A stretch of 64,000 bases of DNA, from NCBI GenBank assembly GCA_019914995.1, contig CM034143.1, forward strand, positions 6,177,501-6,241,500, given 5' to 3'. The stretch comes from Acanthochlamys bracteata (Eukaryota; Streptophyta; Magnoliopsida; Pandanales; Velloziaceae). Below are positions 24,158 through 35,106 of this stretch, in pieces. The position numbers were made by a program, and so were the translations under genes. The notes beneath the pieces are model-generated. The model had not been told where the DNA came from, ran no database searches, and saw nothing but the letters and a program-made list of their open reading frames with translations. Position 1 is the stretch's first letter; each line of letters begins with the position of its first letter.

Positions 24158-27100
24158 ATGGACGAACGATCGATCGAAGACGATGATGATATCAGTCTCC
24201 GCCACTACCGTTCGCGCCCGATTTCATACAGCCAACCTTTGTCAACTTCAACGGTCATCACAGGCACCGGAAGCGGTAAACGGAACCCTATACGCAAACA
24301 CAGTCTCGATGAAAACACTACAACCGCTTCGTGTGTAACGAACACGGCATCGACAACTGTTGTCGATGGACGATCGTTGTCTTACCCGCACGCTTTGCCG
24401 CCTCATGGCGGTGGTGGTGCTCCTAGATTTGCTAGACATAGCGGTACTGGATCGCTTACGGAGAGCGATAGCTCGTTGACACTTGAACGTGTTATGTCGG
24501 AGTACGGTGGTGCACCTGGGACGTTGCCGGAGTTTATGGGGGCCGGTGGTGGATCGGGAATTTTTCGTGTTCCTGTTCGTGCTGCGATGCATCCTGGCAG
24601 GCCGCCGGCGTTGGAGTTGCGGCCGCATCCATTGAGGGAAACACAGGTTGGATCGTTCCTGAGAACGATCACTTGTTGCCGTGGCCGTATCTGGGCGGGA
24701 ACGGAGTGCGGGTTGAGGGTTTGGAATTTGAAAGATGTTTTTAATTGCTGGCCTCCAGGGAGAGGGAGGAGAGGGGACGAAGAGAGCGCTCCGTTTGGAG
24801 AATCTGAGCGGGCTCCACCGGCACTGTGCCTTGCTGTTGATGCGGCTACGGGGTTGGTTTGGAGTGGGCATAAGGATGGCAAGATCAGATCCTGGAAGAT
24901 GGAGCAAGCTAGGCCATGTAATGGAGTTGGGGAGGAAGATGGGGATGGTCTGTTTAAGGAAGGTCTGTCATGGCAGGCTCACCGGGGACCGGTTTTGGCC
25001 ATGATCATGACTTCTTACGGTGAGCAAATTCAGCACCTTGTTATGCATATGCTATATAACCATTGACTGGATACTTTATTTATTACTAATGAATTTGGTA
25101 TGTTTACTACTGTGTAAAATATGATGATGGATGGCATTTGATATAGTTGGTAGATGTCTTCCAGAGTTGAGAGTTTAAGTTCCTGTCTGTGGGGAGCTAT
25201 TGTTATGCACATTATTGATAGCTAAAAGATTTTCTTTTGGCTGGTACTCTATTTAGTAGCAGCATCTGTGTAATTTTCTTTTTATGGATTAATTCGTGTA
25301 GTTTTTATTCTAGCTATCTTATGAGTATGGTTAATCCCTTCCATTTTTGTCATGATTTTTGTTGGTCTTACTACCTATGGGATGCTTACTTCTCGTCTTA
25401 TCTGATGCGGTCATGTAATGTTAACCTGTGAAAATTCAGGTGATTTGTGGTCCAGTAGTGAAGGTGGTGTTATAAAGGTTTGGCCATGGGAGTCCCTTGA
25501 AAAGGCCCTTTCTCTGACAGAAGAGAAAAGGCATATGGCCACCCTATCTGTTGAAAGGTCCTTCGTTGATCTTAGAAGTCAGGTGACCGTGAATGGTGTG
25601 TGTTCGTTGCCTGCTGCTGACGTAAAGAATTTGTTGTCTGATAATACAAGAGCAAAGGTTTGGAGCGCCAGCAGTCTAGTTTTTGCTTTATGGTAGGTCG
25701 TCTTGGTTCCTCATCAATTTTGACTAACAGTCTTACAATATGTTTTATAGTGCATTGGTCATTTCTTATCAGATTGTTGTACATATTTAGTTCCAAGATG
25801 CTTGGACCAACTAATAATACCAGCTATTTTCTACCGAAACAGGGATTCACGTAAGAAAGAACTTTTGAAAGTTTTTGGGATAGACGGTCAGGTTGAGACT
25901 CGGTTTGAGGCCACATCAGCCCAGGAGACGTATGTGGAAGATGAGATGAAAGTTAAATTTGTTTCCACATCGAAAAAAGAAAAACCTCAAGGTTCTATGA
26001 GCTTTTTGCAGCGCTCCCGGAATGCATTAATGGGTGCAGCTGATGCTGTTCGGAGAGTTGCAGTCAAGGGAACTTTTAGTGAAGATAATAAGAGAACAGA
26101 AGCATTGGCCATTGCAATGGATGGAACAATATGGACTGGATGCACGAATGGCTTATTAATTCAGTGGGATGGGAATGGAAATAGATTACAAGATTTTCAG
26201 TATCATTCTTCATCTGTTCATTGCCTTTGTGCTTTTGGTACAAGGATGTGGGTGGGATATGCCAGTGGTACTGTAAAGGTAATTGATCTGGATGGAACTT
26301 TGATTGGAAGTTGGGTTGCTCATAGCAGTCCTGTCATAAAGATGGCTGCTGGGGACTCCTATATTTTTACATTGGCAAACCATGGTGGCATACGAGGGTG
26401 GAACTTGATGTCCCCTGGACCCCTCGATAATATCCTAAGAACAGAGTTGGCTAGCAAGGAAATGTCTTATACGAAATTTGAAAATTTGAAGATCTTGGTT
26501 GGCACTTGGAACGTAGGACAAGAAAGAGCTTCTCCTGATTCTCTGATATCATGGCTGGGTTCTGCAGCGTCAGAAGTGGAATTAGTTGTTGTTGGTTTGC
26601 AAGAAGTGGAAATGGGTGCTGGATTTCTTGCAATGGCGGCTGCAAAGGAAACTGTAAGTATTAATGGCTGTTATTCTTAAGTGCACCACCACTGCTTGGA
26701 TCTGCTATAGTAGTCTTTGTAAGTTAGGGAATAGGTTTTAGTATCTGACCGTCTGTATTGTTTAAATGCACAAGCAGTTTACCAAGACGAATCTTTCTTA
26801 AGTTGGGTGATACGTAATAGAATGACCATTCCAGATCATTGTCACAGATCATTGTCACAACCTGTTCTGTACCAGATTATGTTTCTGACTTAGGCGTCAT
26901 TCTATTATGCATTGACGCTGACATGACTATATTGTCTAATGAACATGAAAGGGGTGCTAGTGATAGCATATAGTGGTAGTTCTCAACCATGCTAACCCAA
27001 TGTTTACCTAGCAGTGGCAGATGTTTGAACCCCCATAACATTATAACGCGAGACATACTTACAATAATAATTTTAGGGTAAAACTTGCTTTTAAGAGGGT

Positions 27101-30100
27101 ATGCAACCGCTATCTAAGACAATGCTAAGCTGGTTTTGTGCTTGCATGAGTGCTTATATATTATAAGACAATCCTTGTATTGTTTTCATGGACTTGTTCA
27201 ACTGTCATTATTGGTGCCTCATTGATATTTTATGGTTCATTCTATGTGGATGCGTCCTTGTGAATGTTAGTTACTGTATTTTCCCTGATCCTTCAATTTA
27301 GTTTACTTTTTGCGGAATTAGGTAGGACTTGAAGGAAGTGCTAACGGGCATTGGTGGTTGGACAACATCGGAAAGATGTTAGATGAAGGAACATCTTTTG
27401 AGCGTGTTGGTTCTAGACAGTTGGCGGGACTTCTTGTTGCGGCATGGTAAAACACACCACCATAAGCAATCTCTATTACCCATATTTTTGTATATATATT
27501 GGCAGATTATAAGATATTATTATTTGTACAGAATCGCTAATCCACTTTCTGGTACTTTAATTTGGTTATTCATCAACTGAAAGTTGGTAATGCATTCACT
27601 AGGGTCAGAAAGAATATTCGGCCAAATATTGGAGATGTTGATGCTGCTGCTGTGCCATGTGGTTTTGGTCGTGCAATTGGCAACAAGGTATCTAAGTCAT
27701 TCTTTAGGGGCATAGCTTGCAAGTCTTTTCTTTGTTAGTTCATATATTATTATATTTAGGGGCGTTTGGAAGTGCTTTTAAAATGGAGCTTTTTAGAATG
27801 GAGATATTTTTGTCATTTTTAAAAAATAAGTTCTACTTTTTTATCTCAAAAATAATAATAAAAGTAAGCAATAAAAATATCTCATTTCGTAGAATTTTTT
27901 TATATTTTCTAAGTTTTTAAATAAATTTTCTAAATACTTATAAAAGATGCATTGACAAATGTGAACTGAAAAATTGAAAAGTTGCTTTTCTGAAACGCTT
28001 TGCCAAACGCACAAAGTACTTCAACAGGGTTGGCTTTAAGATAGTGCAGATCTTGAGACTTTGCTATCACCAATTAGTTGAAATGTACATTACAATTCGA
28101 TGAGTAAGGGTTTAGATCTTGCATTTGCATGCTACTATTAGCTTTTGTTAACTGACTTTTGCTGATCATCTGTGTGAAAGACTATCAGCTAAGTTTGACA
28201 AAGTGAATTTATTGGCAGGGAGCTGTAGGTTTACGAATGAGAGTTTTTGACAGAACTCTGTGCTTTGTGAACTGTCATTTTGCTGCACATCTGGAAGCAG
28301 TAAACCGCCGAAATGCAGATTTTGATCATGTTTATCGAACTCTCTCATTCACCAGGCCTTCTAGTGGACTTCCATCAGCCCAAGGTTTTGGCATATTCTT
28401 ATGTTTTCACATTTTTAACTAAATACACTTTTAGTCATCCTTATCTCCCGGTCATCCTTGGTGCAGCTGGCTCAACTTCTACTGTGCCAACACATCGAGC
28501 AGCTAGTGTGAGTAACTTTACAGATTCTTTCTGCAGTCCCACATGTTAGATATGTATTCTAGCCGTTCTCAATACAGGTGGATTAAGTGAGTTGTTGTGA
28601 TACTCCTGCAGGCAGTAGCAGTTCAATCTGATGATGGGAAACCTGAACTGTCAGATGCAGACATGGTTGTTTTCCTTGGTGATTTCAACTACAGGCTGTA
28701 CGGTATCACCTATGATGAAGCCAGGGATTTTGTGTCACAAAGATGCTTTGACTGGCTTAGAGAAAAGGATCAGCTCAGAGCTGAAATGAAAGTAGGCAAA
28801 GTATTTCAAGGAATGCGTGAAGGGCATATCAGGTTCCCGCCCACTTACAAGTTTGAAAGGCACCAACCAGGCTTAGCAGGTAGAATTTAAAGCATAAACT
28901 GTCTATGATAAGTTAACTACACTTGCTTCATGTGGTTAGTGCCATGCTAAATTAGTACAGAGCATAATTTGACTGTCATACGGAATATTTACATATTTGT
29001 TGTGGCAGTTCTGTATTTGATGGAAAAAAGTGAGTCCTGTCGGTTAATTACACATTTCTCTTTCCTTCTATATGTCAGACTTCATAATTGACCGTATGCT
29101 TGTAGGATATGATTCTGGTGAGAAAAAGCGCATCCCTGCTTGGTGTGACAGAATATTGTATCGTGATAGTCGCTCAATTTCTGTGGCTGAATGCTCTTTG
29201 GAGTGTCCTGTAGTTTCTTCAATCTCACAGTAAGCTGCTTCTGCTACACTCTACTCTTGTACATTTAGGTCGAGAATACCTCATCTTTCTGGAACTGGAC
29301 TATCTACAAGAAGATAGCTTAAGTTGAAGCTTAACATTGTCAAAATCTCAGAAATTGGTGTTACTCCTTGAATACCTACAGACTCTTTGTGCCTAAAATT
29401 TTTCTGGTTTATTGCTAATAACAAGCCTGCCTCTGTTGCTGATGTGACTTGATATTTGCACGTCTCTCTTTATGGTTTAAGTAAAATCATATTTCAAACT
29501 TGATTTTTTGTTTCCCTTTTTTAAGAAAGGATAAGTATATATCTTAAATAGGTATAAAGATTTCTCAAATAATAAATTCACCATAACAATGGTGTCTAAT
29601 TTTCCTCATCTTGTTAGGTATGATGCTTGTATGGATGTCACTGATAGTGATCACAAGCCTGTCAGATGCATATTCAATGTTGAAATTGCAAGAGTTGATG
29701 AACGGATAAGAAGGCAATTATACAGGGAAATAATCATGTCAAATGAGAATGTACTGTCCATGCTAGAAGAGTACAATGTAGTTCCGGAGACAATTGTGAG
29801 CACGAACAATATCATATTACAGAACCAAGACACATCTGTCCTGCGTATCACAAACAAATGCGATAAGCATAGAGCTATTTTCGAAATTACTTGTGAAGGT
29901 CAATCCACTATCAAGGAGGATGGGCTATCATCTGAACTTAGTCCCAGAGGTTCATTTGGTTTCCCTCATTGGCTAGAGGTATGTTCTTTTGGTACCTTGG
30001 TGTTCATTGTAAAGGGCCTCATTCCTATGAATTTTATTTAAATTTCAATTTCTTTCGAAGGAATTTAGAAGCAACTTGCTATAGGAAAACTATAACTAAT

Positions 30101-30849
30101 GCCTAAAATGTCTCCTGACGAATGGCTGCAGTAATTTTCTGTTATTAAGAACTTCATGCTTATGAAGTATGACATAATCCAGTTGTGACTTTTGCACAAG
30201 CCGCAAGAAGAAATGCCTGTTTCCATCTTTCTTAAAGTAATTCTTACTAAAACCCTAATCCCTTATATGAACTTTACAAAATTTTGGAGTAATTGGACAA
30301 TGATGCTGTTTCGGTGCTTATGGGGAAAAGAAAATGCATTTTTTAGGTGGGAGATAGCATGCTTATATTTTCACTCTGTAGTGTTTTGCAATATGTCATA
30401 TACTAATGCTCCTCAAGCATTTAGAGACCAGTGAATTCTCCCTCTCAAACGAAAGCAAGCAATTGATTCTTTTTTCTATTTCATCGTTTTACTAGGTCCA
30501 TCCTGCTGCAGGCATAATCAACCCTGGCGAAATCATGGAAGTATCTGTGCATCACGAAGATTTCTACACTCAGGAGGAATATCTTGACGGGATCCCACAA
30601 AATTGGTGGTGTGAAGATACTCGTGATAAGGAGGTTGTTCTGTGTGTTAATATCTATGGTAACGGTTCAACCGAGATAAGAAGTCACCACATCAATGTGA
30701 CTCATTGCTTCTCAGCCAAGACCTCAAGCAACGATGCCAGAACTTCTTCCCAGAGGCATCAACCAAACCTTCTTCACAGGTCAGACTTTGCCAACTTGGG
30801 CAATAGTTCTGATGTTGTACATGACTTGTGCCACATGCGTTGCCCTTGA
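24158..30849 (+). CDS. Type II inositol polyphosphate 5-phosphatase with WD40-like N-terminus (5PTase12/13/14/FRA3 group)
   Basis: Removes the 5-phosphate from inositol polyphosphates or phosphoinositides. Members of this plant group act in signalling, vesicle traffic and wall formation. Eleven exons with consistent phases: 24158-25019, 25440-25692, 25843-26653, 27322-27446, 27603-27687, 28219-28384, 28467-28507, 28612-28879, 29106-29229, 29618-29978, 30496-30849, giving 1,149 residues, the usual size for the group. The start is the ATG at 24158 (M-D-E-R-S). The N-terminal 560 or so residues carry beta-propeller-like repeats ([31 protein letters not shown]). The catalytic domain follows with T-W-N-V-G-Q (about 593), G-D-F-N-Y-R (about 804) and P-A-W-C-D-R-I-L (about 881), all intact. 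I cannot separate FRA3 from 5PTase12-14 by eye. Confidence 0.93.
27758..28013. mobile_element. MITE-like inverted-repeat insertion in intron 5 of the phosphatase gene
   Basis: About 256 bp of AT-rich DNA beginning GGGGCGTTTGGAAGTGC and ending, on the opposite strand, with GTGCGTTTGGCAAAGC. The inner arms continue as GCTTTT and GCAACTTTT. No clean target duplication is visible, so the superfamily (hAT-like ends by appearance) is uncertain. It lies wholly within the intron and does not touch splice sites. Confidence 0.55.
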
Positions 30850-31583
30850 ACAAAATGACTTGAGATAGGCTCATCCGTATGAAGACAGATGCCAAGCTGC
30901 AGAGAGGTAAAAAAGATTCAGCAAGCAGGCCTTCCTTCTGTTCGAGACATTGTTTGTTTTTTCGTTGGAATTTTCTTTTGTACATTCTCCATAATAAGCA
31001 CATCCTTGATTCTGCACTAGCGTAGGTCCAGGAAAATCCTCCCAAGTTCTTCACCTTCATACAGCTTATGTTTGCCAACCCTCTTGTTAGAACAATTCTG
31101 GGAAAGCAGCAATCAGCTTTCATCACACGTAGCAGACCATAGGTTTGTATAGTGCACTCAAAATTTCTTTGCAAACTTCATAAGAAGTTTGTTATGTAGA
31201 TATCTTTCAGTTTGTTACAAGATTTATTTTCTAAAGTGTAGAAAATAAAATGTTTCCCACGTAGGTGATCATATTCGTCGTTGAGAGTGTATAAAACTGC
31301 TTTTATTATTGAAGCTCGTTCTATTTGTTGAATTGTTACAGTTCTGAGAGTCTGTTATGAAAATTCGTTAGGATCTTTCTTTCTGCAATCGACGCAAGTA
31401 GTACACAATACAAAAGCACTCATTTGACCCATTAGACAATTGAAAACTACAACATTAATGTAACCGAGAACACACCAGAAATCGCGCACACACACTAGAG
31501 ATACCAGGAAAACACTGCCTGCAGGAAACAACACAGGAGTCTCAGGACTTCTACAGAAACATCAACAGAAGTAATAGCTAGAT
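30850..31583. other. Convergent 3' region
   Basis: The 734 bp between the phosphatase stop and the stop of the minus-strand DIR1-like gene. It must carry both 3' UTRs. I see no separate gene. Confidence 0.6.
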
Positions 31584-31919
31584 TTAGCACTGAAGATCAG
31601 AGGTGGTGATGTTACACTTCGCAGGGAGAGCCATGGCGAGTTTCGGATCGATGCGGAGGTATGTAAGCAGCGGTGAGGTCTTGTAGGTGCACAGGCATGC
31701 GAGGTCAGCATGCGACAGCGCCGTGCAGCAAGCATCTGTCGGTTTTGCTGCCGTCAGCTTGATTCCTATGCTGCAAGCAGGTTTACATGCAGCGAAACCG
31801 TCTTGGGTCATGTTGCAGATGCCCTGCGCCGATGACACCTCTGTGGTAACCGTTGCGAACACTATGATCACCGTCACCATTGCAGCAGCGACCTTCATCT
31901 TGCTGTTCTTCGTATACAA
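31584..31919 (-). CDS. DIR1-like non-specific lipid-transfer protein with an extra cysteine
   Basis: A single-exon gene of 111 residues. Residues 1 to about 31 form a hydrophobic signal peptide (M-K-V-A-A-A-M-V-T-V-I-I-V), and a second in-frame ATG (M8) could also start it. The mature part has the eight-cysteine frame of plant lipid-transfer proteins: Cys at 35, 45, 64-65, 75, 77, 102 and 111 (C-C-T-A-L-S-H-A-D-L-A-C-L-C). This spacing and the C-N-M-T-Q-D-G start resemble DIR1, the apoplastic carrier implicated in long-distance systemic acquired resistance. A ninth cysteine at 49 (K-P-A-C-S) is not part of the eight-cysteine pattern. A TATA box lies about 80 bp upstream. It is convergent with the phosphatase gene. 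Confidence 0.9.
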   Translation of the reverse strand: MYTKNSKMKVAAAMVTVIIVFATVTTEVSSAQGICNMTQDGFAACKPACSIGIKLTAAKPTDACCTALSHADLACLCTYKTSPLLTYLRIDPKLAMALPAKCNITTSDLQC

Positions 31920-31999
31920 ATAAACCTATCGATCGTCTACTTTGTTGTACTACGAGAGGGTTTAATTGTTGTGCGGAGGAGCTTTCGGTTCATGGCATG

Positions 32000-32007
32000 T
32001 TTATATA
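32000..32007 (-). promoter_or_regulatory. TATA box of the DIR1-like gene
   Basis: TATATAAA on the minus strand, 81 bp upstream of the ATG at 31919, a normal distance for a plant core promoter with a short leader. Confidence 0.65.
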
Positions 32008-32177
32008 GTTAAAATAGGGATTGGCCCGTGATGGATTGTTGTCTGCATTATGCTTCACGGGCGAGCTATTATATGTTATCGATTGATTATCTTATGTTTT
32101 TTGTGTTGCAGAATGATCTAGAGCTTCTTGTTCTTGAAAGAGATTTTTAGAAAAACCACCATGGTAGTCTTGGAGAG

Positions 32178-32304
32178 AAAACATTGGTCGCAACCAGTTT
32201 CTCATTTTACGAAGAATGAGTACACGATAAAAGACAAAATGAAAACTTTAAATAAGTAACAGTTATTTTCTTTTTTTGGCTTCTCAATTTCTAATGAATT
32301 GAAG
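32178..32304. repeat. Direct repeat copy 1 upstream of the DIR1-like gene
   Basis: About 127 bp starting AAAACATTGGTCGCAACC and ending TGAATTGAAG. It recurs at 32426-32560 with about nine differences, mostly small indels in T or A runs. Confidence 0.85.
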
Positions 32305-32328
32305 TACTTGACCGTTGCTTTGAACTTA

Positions 32329-32425
32329 GGTTGTGTTTTAAGTTGAGTTAAACTCATCTTTTTTTAAAAAGAGTTTAAAAAGTTGAATTAAAAATATTTA
32401 ATAAAAAATAAATTTTATATTTACG
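32329..32425. mobile_element. Half MITE wedged between the direct repeats
   Basis: It begins GGTTGTGTTTTAAGTTG after a TTA, then has AAACTCATCTTTTTTT and AATAAAAAATAAATTTTATA. These inner motifs match the arms of the elements at 54979-55234 and 62843-63083. No opposite end is visible before the second repeat copy begins, so it looks truncated. Confidence 0.5.
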
Positions 32426-32560
32426 AAAACATTGGTCGCAACCAGTTTCTCATTTTAGAAGAACGAGTACACGATAAAAGACAAATGAAAACTTTAAATA
32501 ACTAACAGTTCTTTTCTTTTCCTTTTTTTTTTTGGCTTCTAAATTTCTAATGAATTGAAG
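32426..32560. repeat. Direct repeat copy 2
   Basis: The second copy of 32178-32304, with a longer pyrimidine run in the middle. The two copies start 248 bp apart. Confidence 0.85.
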
Positions 32561-33976
32561 CGGCTGTTTGACTTGCTTATAAATTACTTTTCATTTTTAT
32601 TTTTATTTCACATTTATAATAATTTTTTTATAATATTTTATAAATTTATTTAAAATTTAAAAATATATAAAAAGTTTATCATAAATTTTATTATTATTTA
32701 TATTATTTTTTTAGATAACAAAATAAAACTCATTTAAAAAATAAAAATATATTTCGTTGTTAAAAAAGTTTATAAATAATTTTGAATAGTGAGCTCTTCA
32801 AATTGACTTGGGCCGTAAGATTTTGGGCCTACGACTTGACTTGTAGCCCACAAACAGGGTGGCAATTGGGGCCCCAGCACCTTAGCACGTTTGCTATAAT
32901 TTTTGTTTTTTGGGTATTTCATGGTGGGGGGAGTTTGTGAAATTAAAATTTAACATAATTGAGGAGTCTGATATGTTATTTATTGTATGTGGTCCAGTGA
33001 GTCAGACCATGATTAGGACCACTCGAGCAAAGCATATCGAATCCATTTTGATTTCAGTGATCTTTCATTATCAACAATAAACTTAAAACCAGCTAAACTT
33101 ATTTTTGCACTTGTTTTCTTCTGTCATCTCGAATATTTTTGTCTCACACATATTTTGCACTTTATATTCCCTTTCCCATGTGTTTGTTTTTGCACTTGTT
33201 TTCTCGCCAACTAGATGCTGCTCACTGTTCATGGGCGAAAAAATCGGATATTACTATCTTTTTGCAATTTCAAAAATATGAAAAAATCTAACGTAGTTTA
33301 CTAATGTATTACACTAAGAGAAATAAGTATATATATTTTTTCAATTATGTAAAAAGCATAAGAGATGATGAGTAATATACATTGCTATTAATTCAATTTA
33401 TATGAGATTTTCAGATTTTGGTTTTGTATTTTATCATCAATTTGGTTTCAAGTTGAACGTTAGTTATCAGAATAGTTTTTGTTTTCATTTACAAAAACAT
33501 TTAAAAACATAAAAGAAAAAAAAAACAAAAACTCTCTCAGAACATGGGGATGGCAGGTAACTACAAAATCCTGCTGCACTTTCTGTTGTTACTTATTATC
33601 ATACATACAGCTGTAATGGATCCAAAGTAAGTGAAATAGTAACTTGTTTTTTTTAACAGTGATCATGTATGGAAAAATCAAGAAAACAGTAACTAAAAAA
33701 GGTTAGCCTTTTGTTTTCAGAATATTCTAAGTAAATAAAACACAGCCATTTTCTTCAAAATACTAATACTGTAATGATTCATTCAAAACATGTAGTCCAA
33801 AACTGAAGTGAACAAAGATTAATTGGTAAGCATTAATAAGAAGTAGAAGTTGTTTATGCTTCTGAGAAGAAAAAAAAACATATGGCACCTTGCATCAGAT
33901 TGCTCTCAGAAGTAGTTCTTCATTAGTTCTCCTTGTTCTTGTTTTCTTGCTCCTTCAAGGGTTCTAATCTGATTGA
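32561..33976. other. Intergenic region between the DIR1-like and EPFL8-like genes
   Basis: AT-rich DNA with a possible MITE arm at 32570-32800 and GGGCC motifs at about 32811 and 32833. A short plus-strand open frame with a leader-like peptide at 33544 is listed separately. No other gene is visible. Confidence 0.5.
33544..33630 (+). CDS. Orphan short frame encoding a signal-peptide-like leader, possible first exon or gene remnant
   Basis: ATG at 33544 opens 28 codons: M-G-M-A-G-N-Y-K-I-L, then a run of Leu/Ile, then H-T-A-V-M-D-P-K and TAA. The hydrophobic stretch looks like a secretion signal. The last codons contain AAA|GTAAGT, a near-perfect splice donor, with the boundary at 33626/33627, so this could be the first exon of a secreted protein. 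I could not find a convincing second exon downstream on the plus strand, which is occupied by the antisense of the EPFL8-like gene. It may be a leftover 5' end of a receptor or LRR-type gene. No function is claimed. Confidence 0.3.
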   Translation: MGMAGNYKILLHFLLLLIIIHTAVMDPK

Positions 33977-35106
33977 TCACCTGTGGCAAACACATCGGTA
34001 ACGGTATGCACTGTTTAGTGGATCGTTAGCGTCAACTGGAACCTGCTCAGCAATGCATTTGAACCTGCAGCCTCTGCATTCATACGTGCATCTTGGAGCT
34101 GTGGATCCAATCAACCACCTTCTTGATCTTCTTCCTCCACCCCATAATTCTCCATAGCGTAAATTTTCTTCTTTCTGAAACAAAATATCCAAAGGAAAAG
34201 ATGATTATAATCAATGTGCAGAAAAATAAGCACATTAACTATCCACAAGTTCACAAGTTGCCTATATACAAAAGTAAGTTCACAAGTTGCCATAGTAATA
34301 GACAGCTAGATCCAAAGGTAATTAAAAGCCAGCGTTTACTGTGCAATCCCCAATACAAATTGCAACTTAACAACATTGAAAAAGAGAAAATAAGTATATG
34401 AAAATTGGTGGTGACACTAATATGTAATTATATCTCCACTCGAAGAATGAATGGAGGATATATGGCATGAACTGGTCTCGCAAATAGGAGCTCCAAAAGC
34501 TATCCATTATCAGATTCAAATGAAGTATTGCATCTCAAAATTCAAAATTTATAGCTATGTAATAATACAACAGATAAATGGTAATCAGTCGGACATAGCA
34601 TATTTGGTGAACTAATATAGCATTGATTCAATTCTGGAGACATTTACTGAAAATTGAACATTGCTACGATTAGTTTTTGTGCAAATAGCCACGAATTACT
34701 ATCATGTAACTATCTCGGACAGTTCCAGAATTAGTTTGAACTAACAGATGAAGCTTGGTACCTACAATCAGAAGGGAAGCGATTTTTTTATCACTGTTGC
34801 AGTCAGATTAAGCTTCTAGATAAACCTACCTCCACATGTGAATCTTCAACAGGTACATCTGATATCAAGCCGGAGAAGTGATCTGGAATTGCAGTCCTTG
34901 CTACATGAAGTACTACTGCACCAAGAGAAAGGAAAGCATTACAGTCAGCAAAGAGAACTGAAAGACGAGCAGTTCAATGAAGTCCAAAGAATGGTAACAT
35001 GGAAGAGATCGAGAAGACAACCTTCATTAGACTTAACTCTGAAGAGAGTGTTTAAGAGGAAGAAGAAGAAAATGAAGGAAGAAAACAGTGGGTTTTTAAG
35101 GGCCAT
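33977..35106 (-). CDS. EPFL8-like secreted cysteine-rich peptide (EPIDERMAL PATTERNING FACTOR-like)
   Basis: A three-exon small gene: exon 1 35022-35106 (ATG at 35106), exon 2 34830-34915, exon 3 33977-34174, phases consistent, 122 residues. Exon 1 encodes a signal peptide (M-A-L-K-N-P-L-F-S-S-F-I and a Phe/Leu core). Exon 3 encodes the mature peptide with six cysteines (R-C-T-Y-E-C-R-G-C-R-F-K-C and Y-R-C-V-C-H-R at the C-terminus), preceded by basic residues (G-G-R-R-S-R-R-W) where processing could occur. The C-terminal C-R-G-C...C-V-C-H-R pattern is the one I know from EPFL8. EPF/EPFL peptides are apoplastic ligands of ERECTA-family receptor kinases; the role of this member is less defined. 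The exon 1 donor (GAAG|GTTGTC) is weak and is the least certain boundary. Confidence 0.85.

Noticed and set aside
24248..24907. Antisense open frames of 159-219 codons opposite the first phosphatase exon
   Set aside because: They mirror a GC-rich coding exon, give Arg/Pro/Ser-rich proteins with no family marks, and the sense frame is clearly coding.
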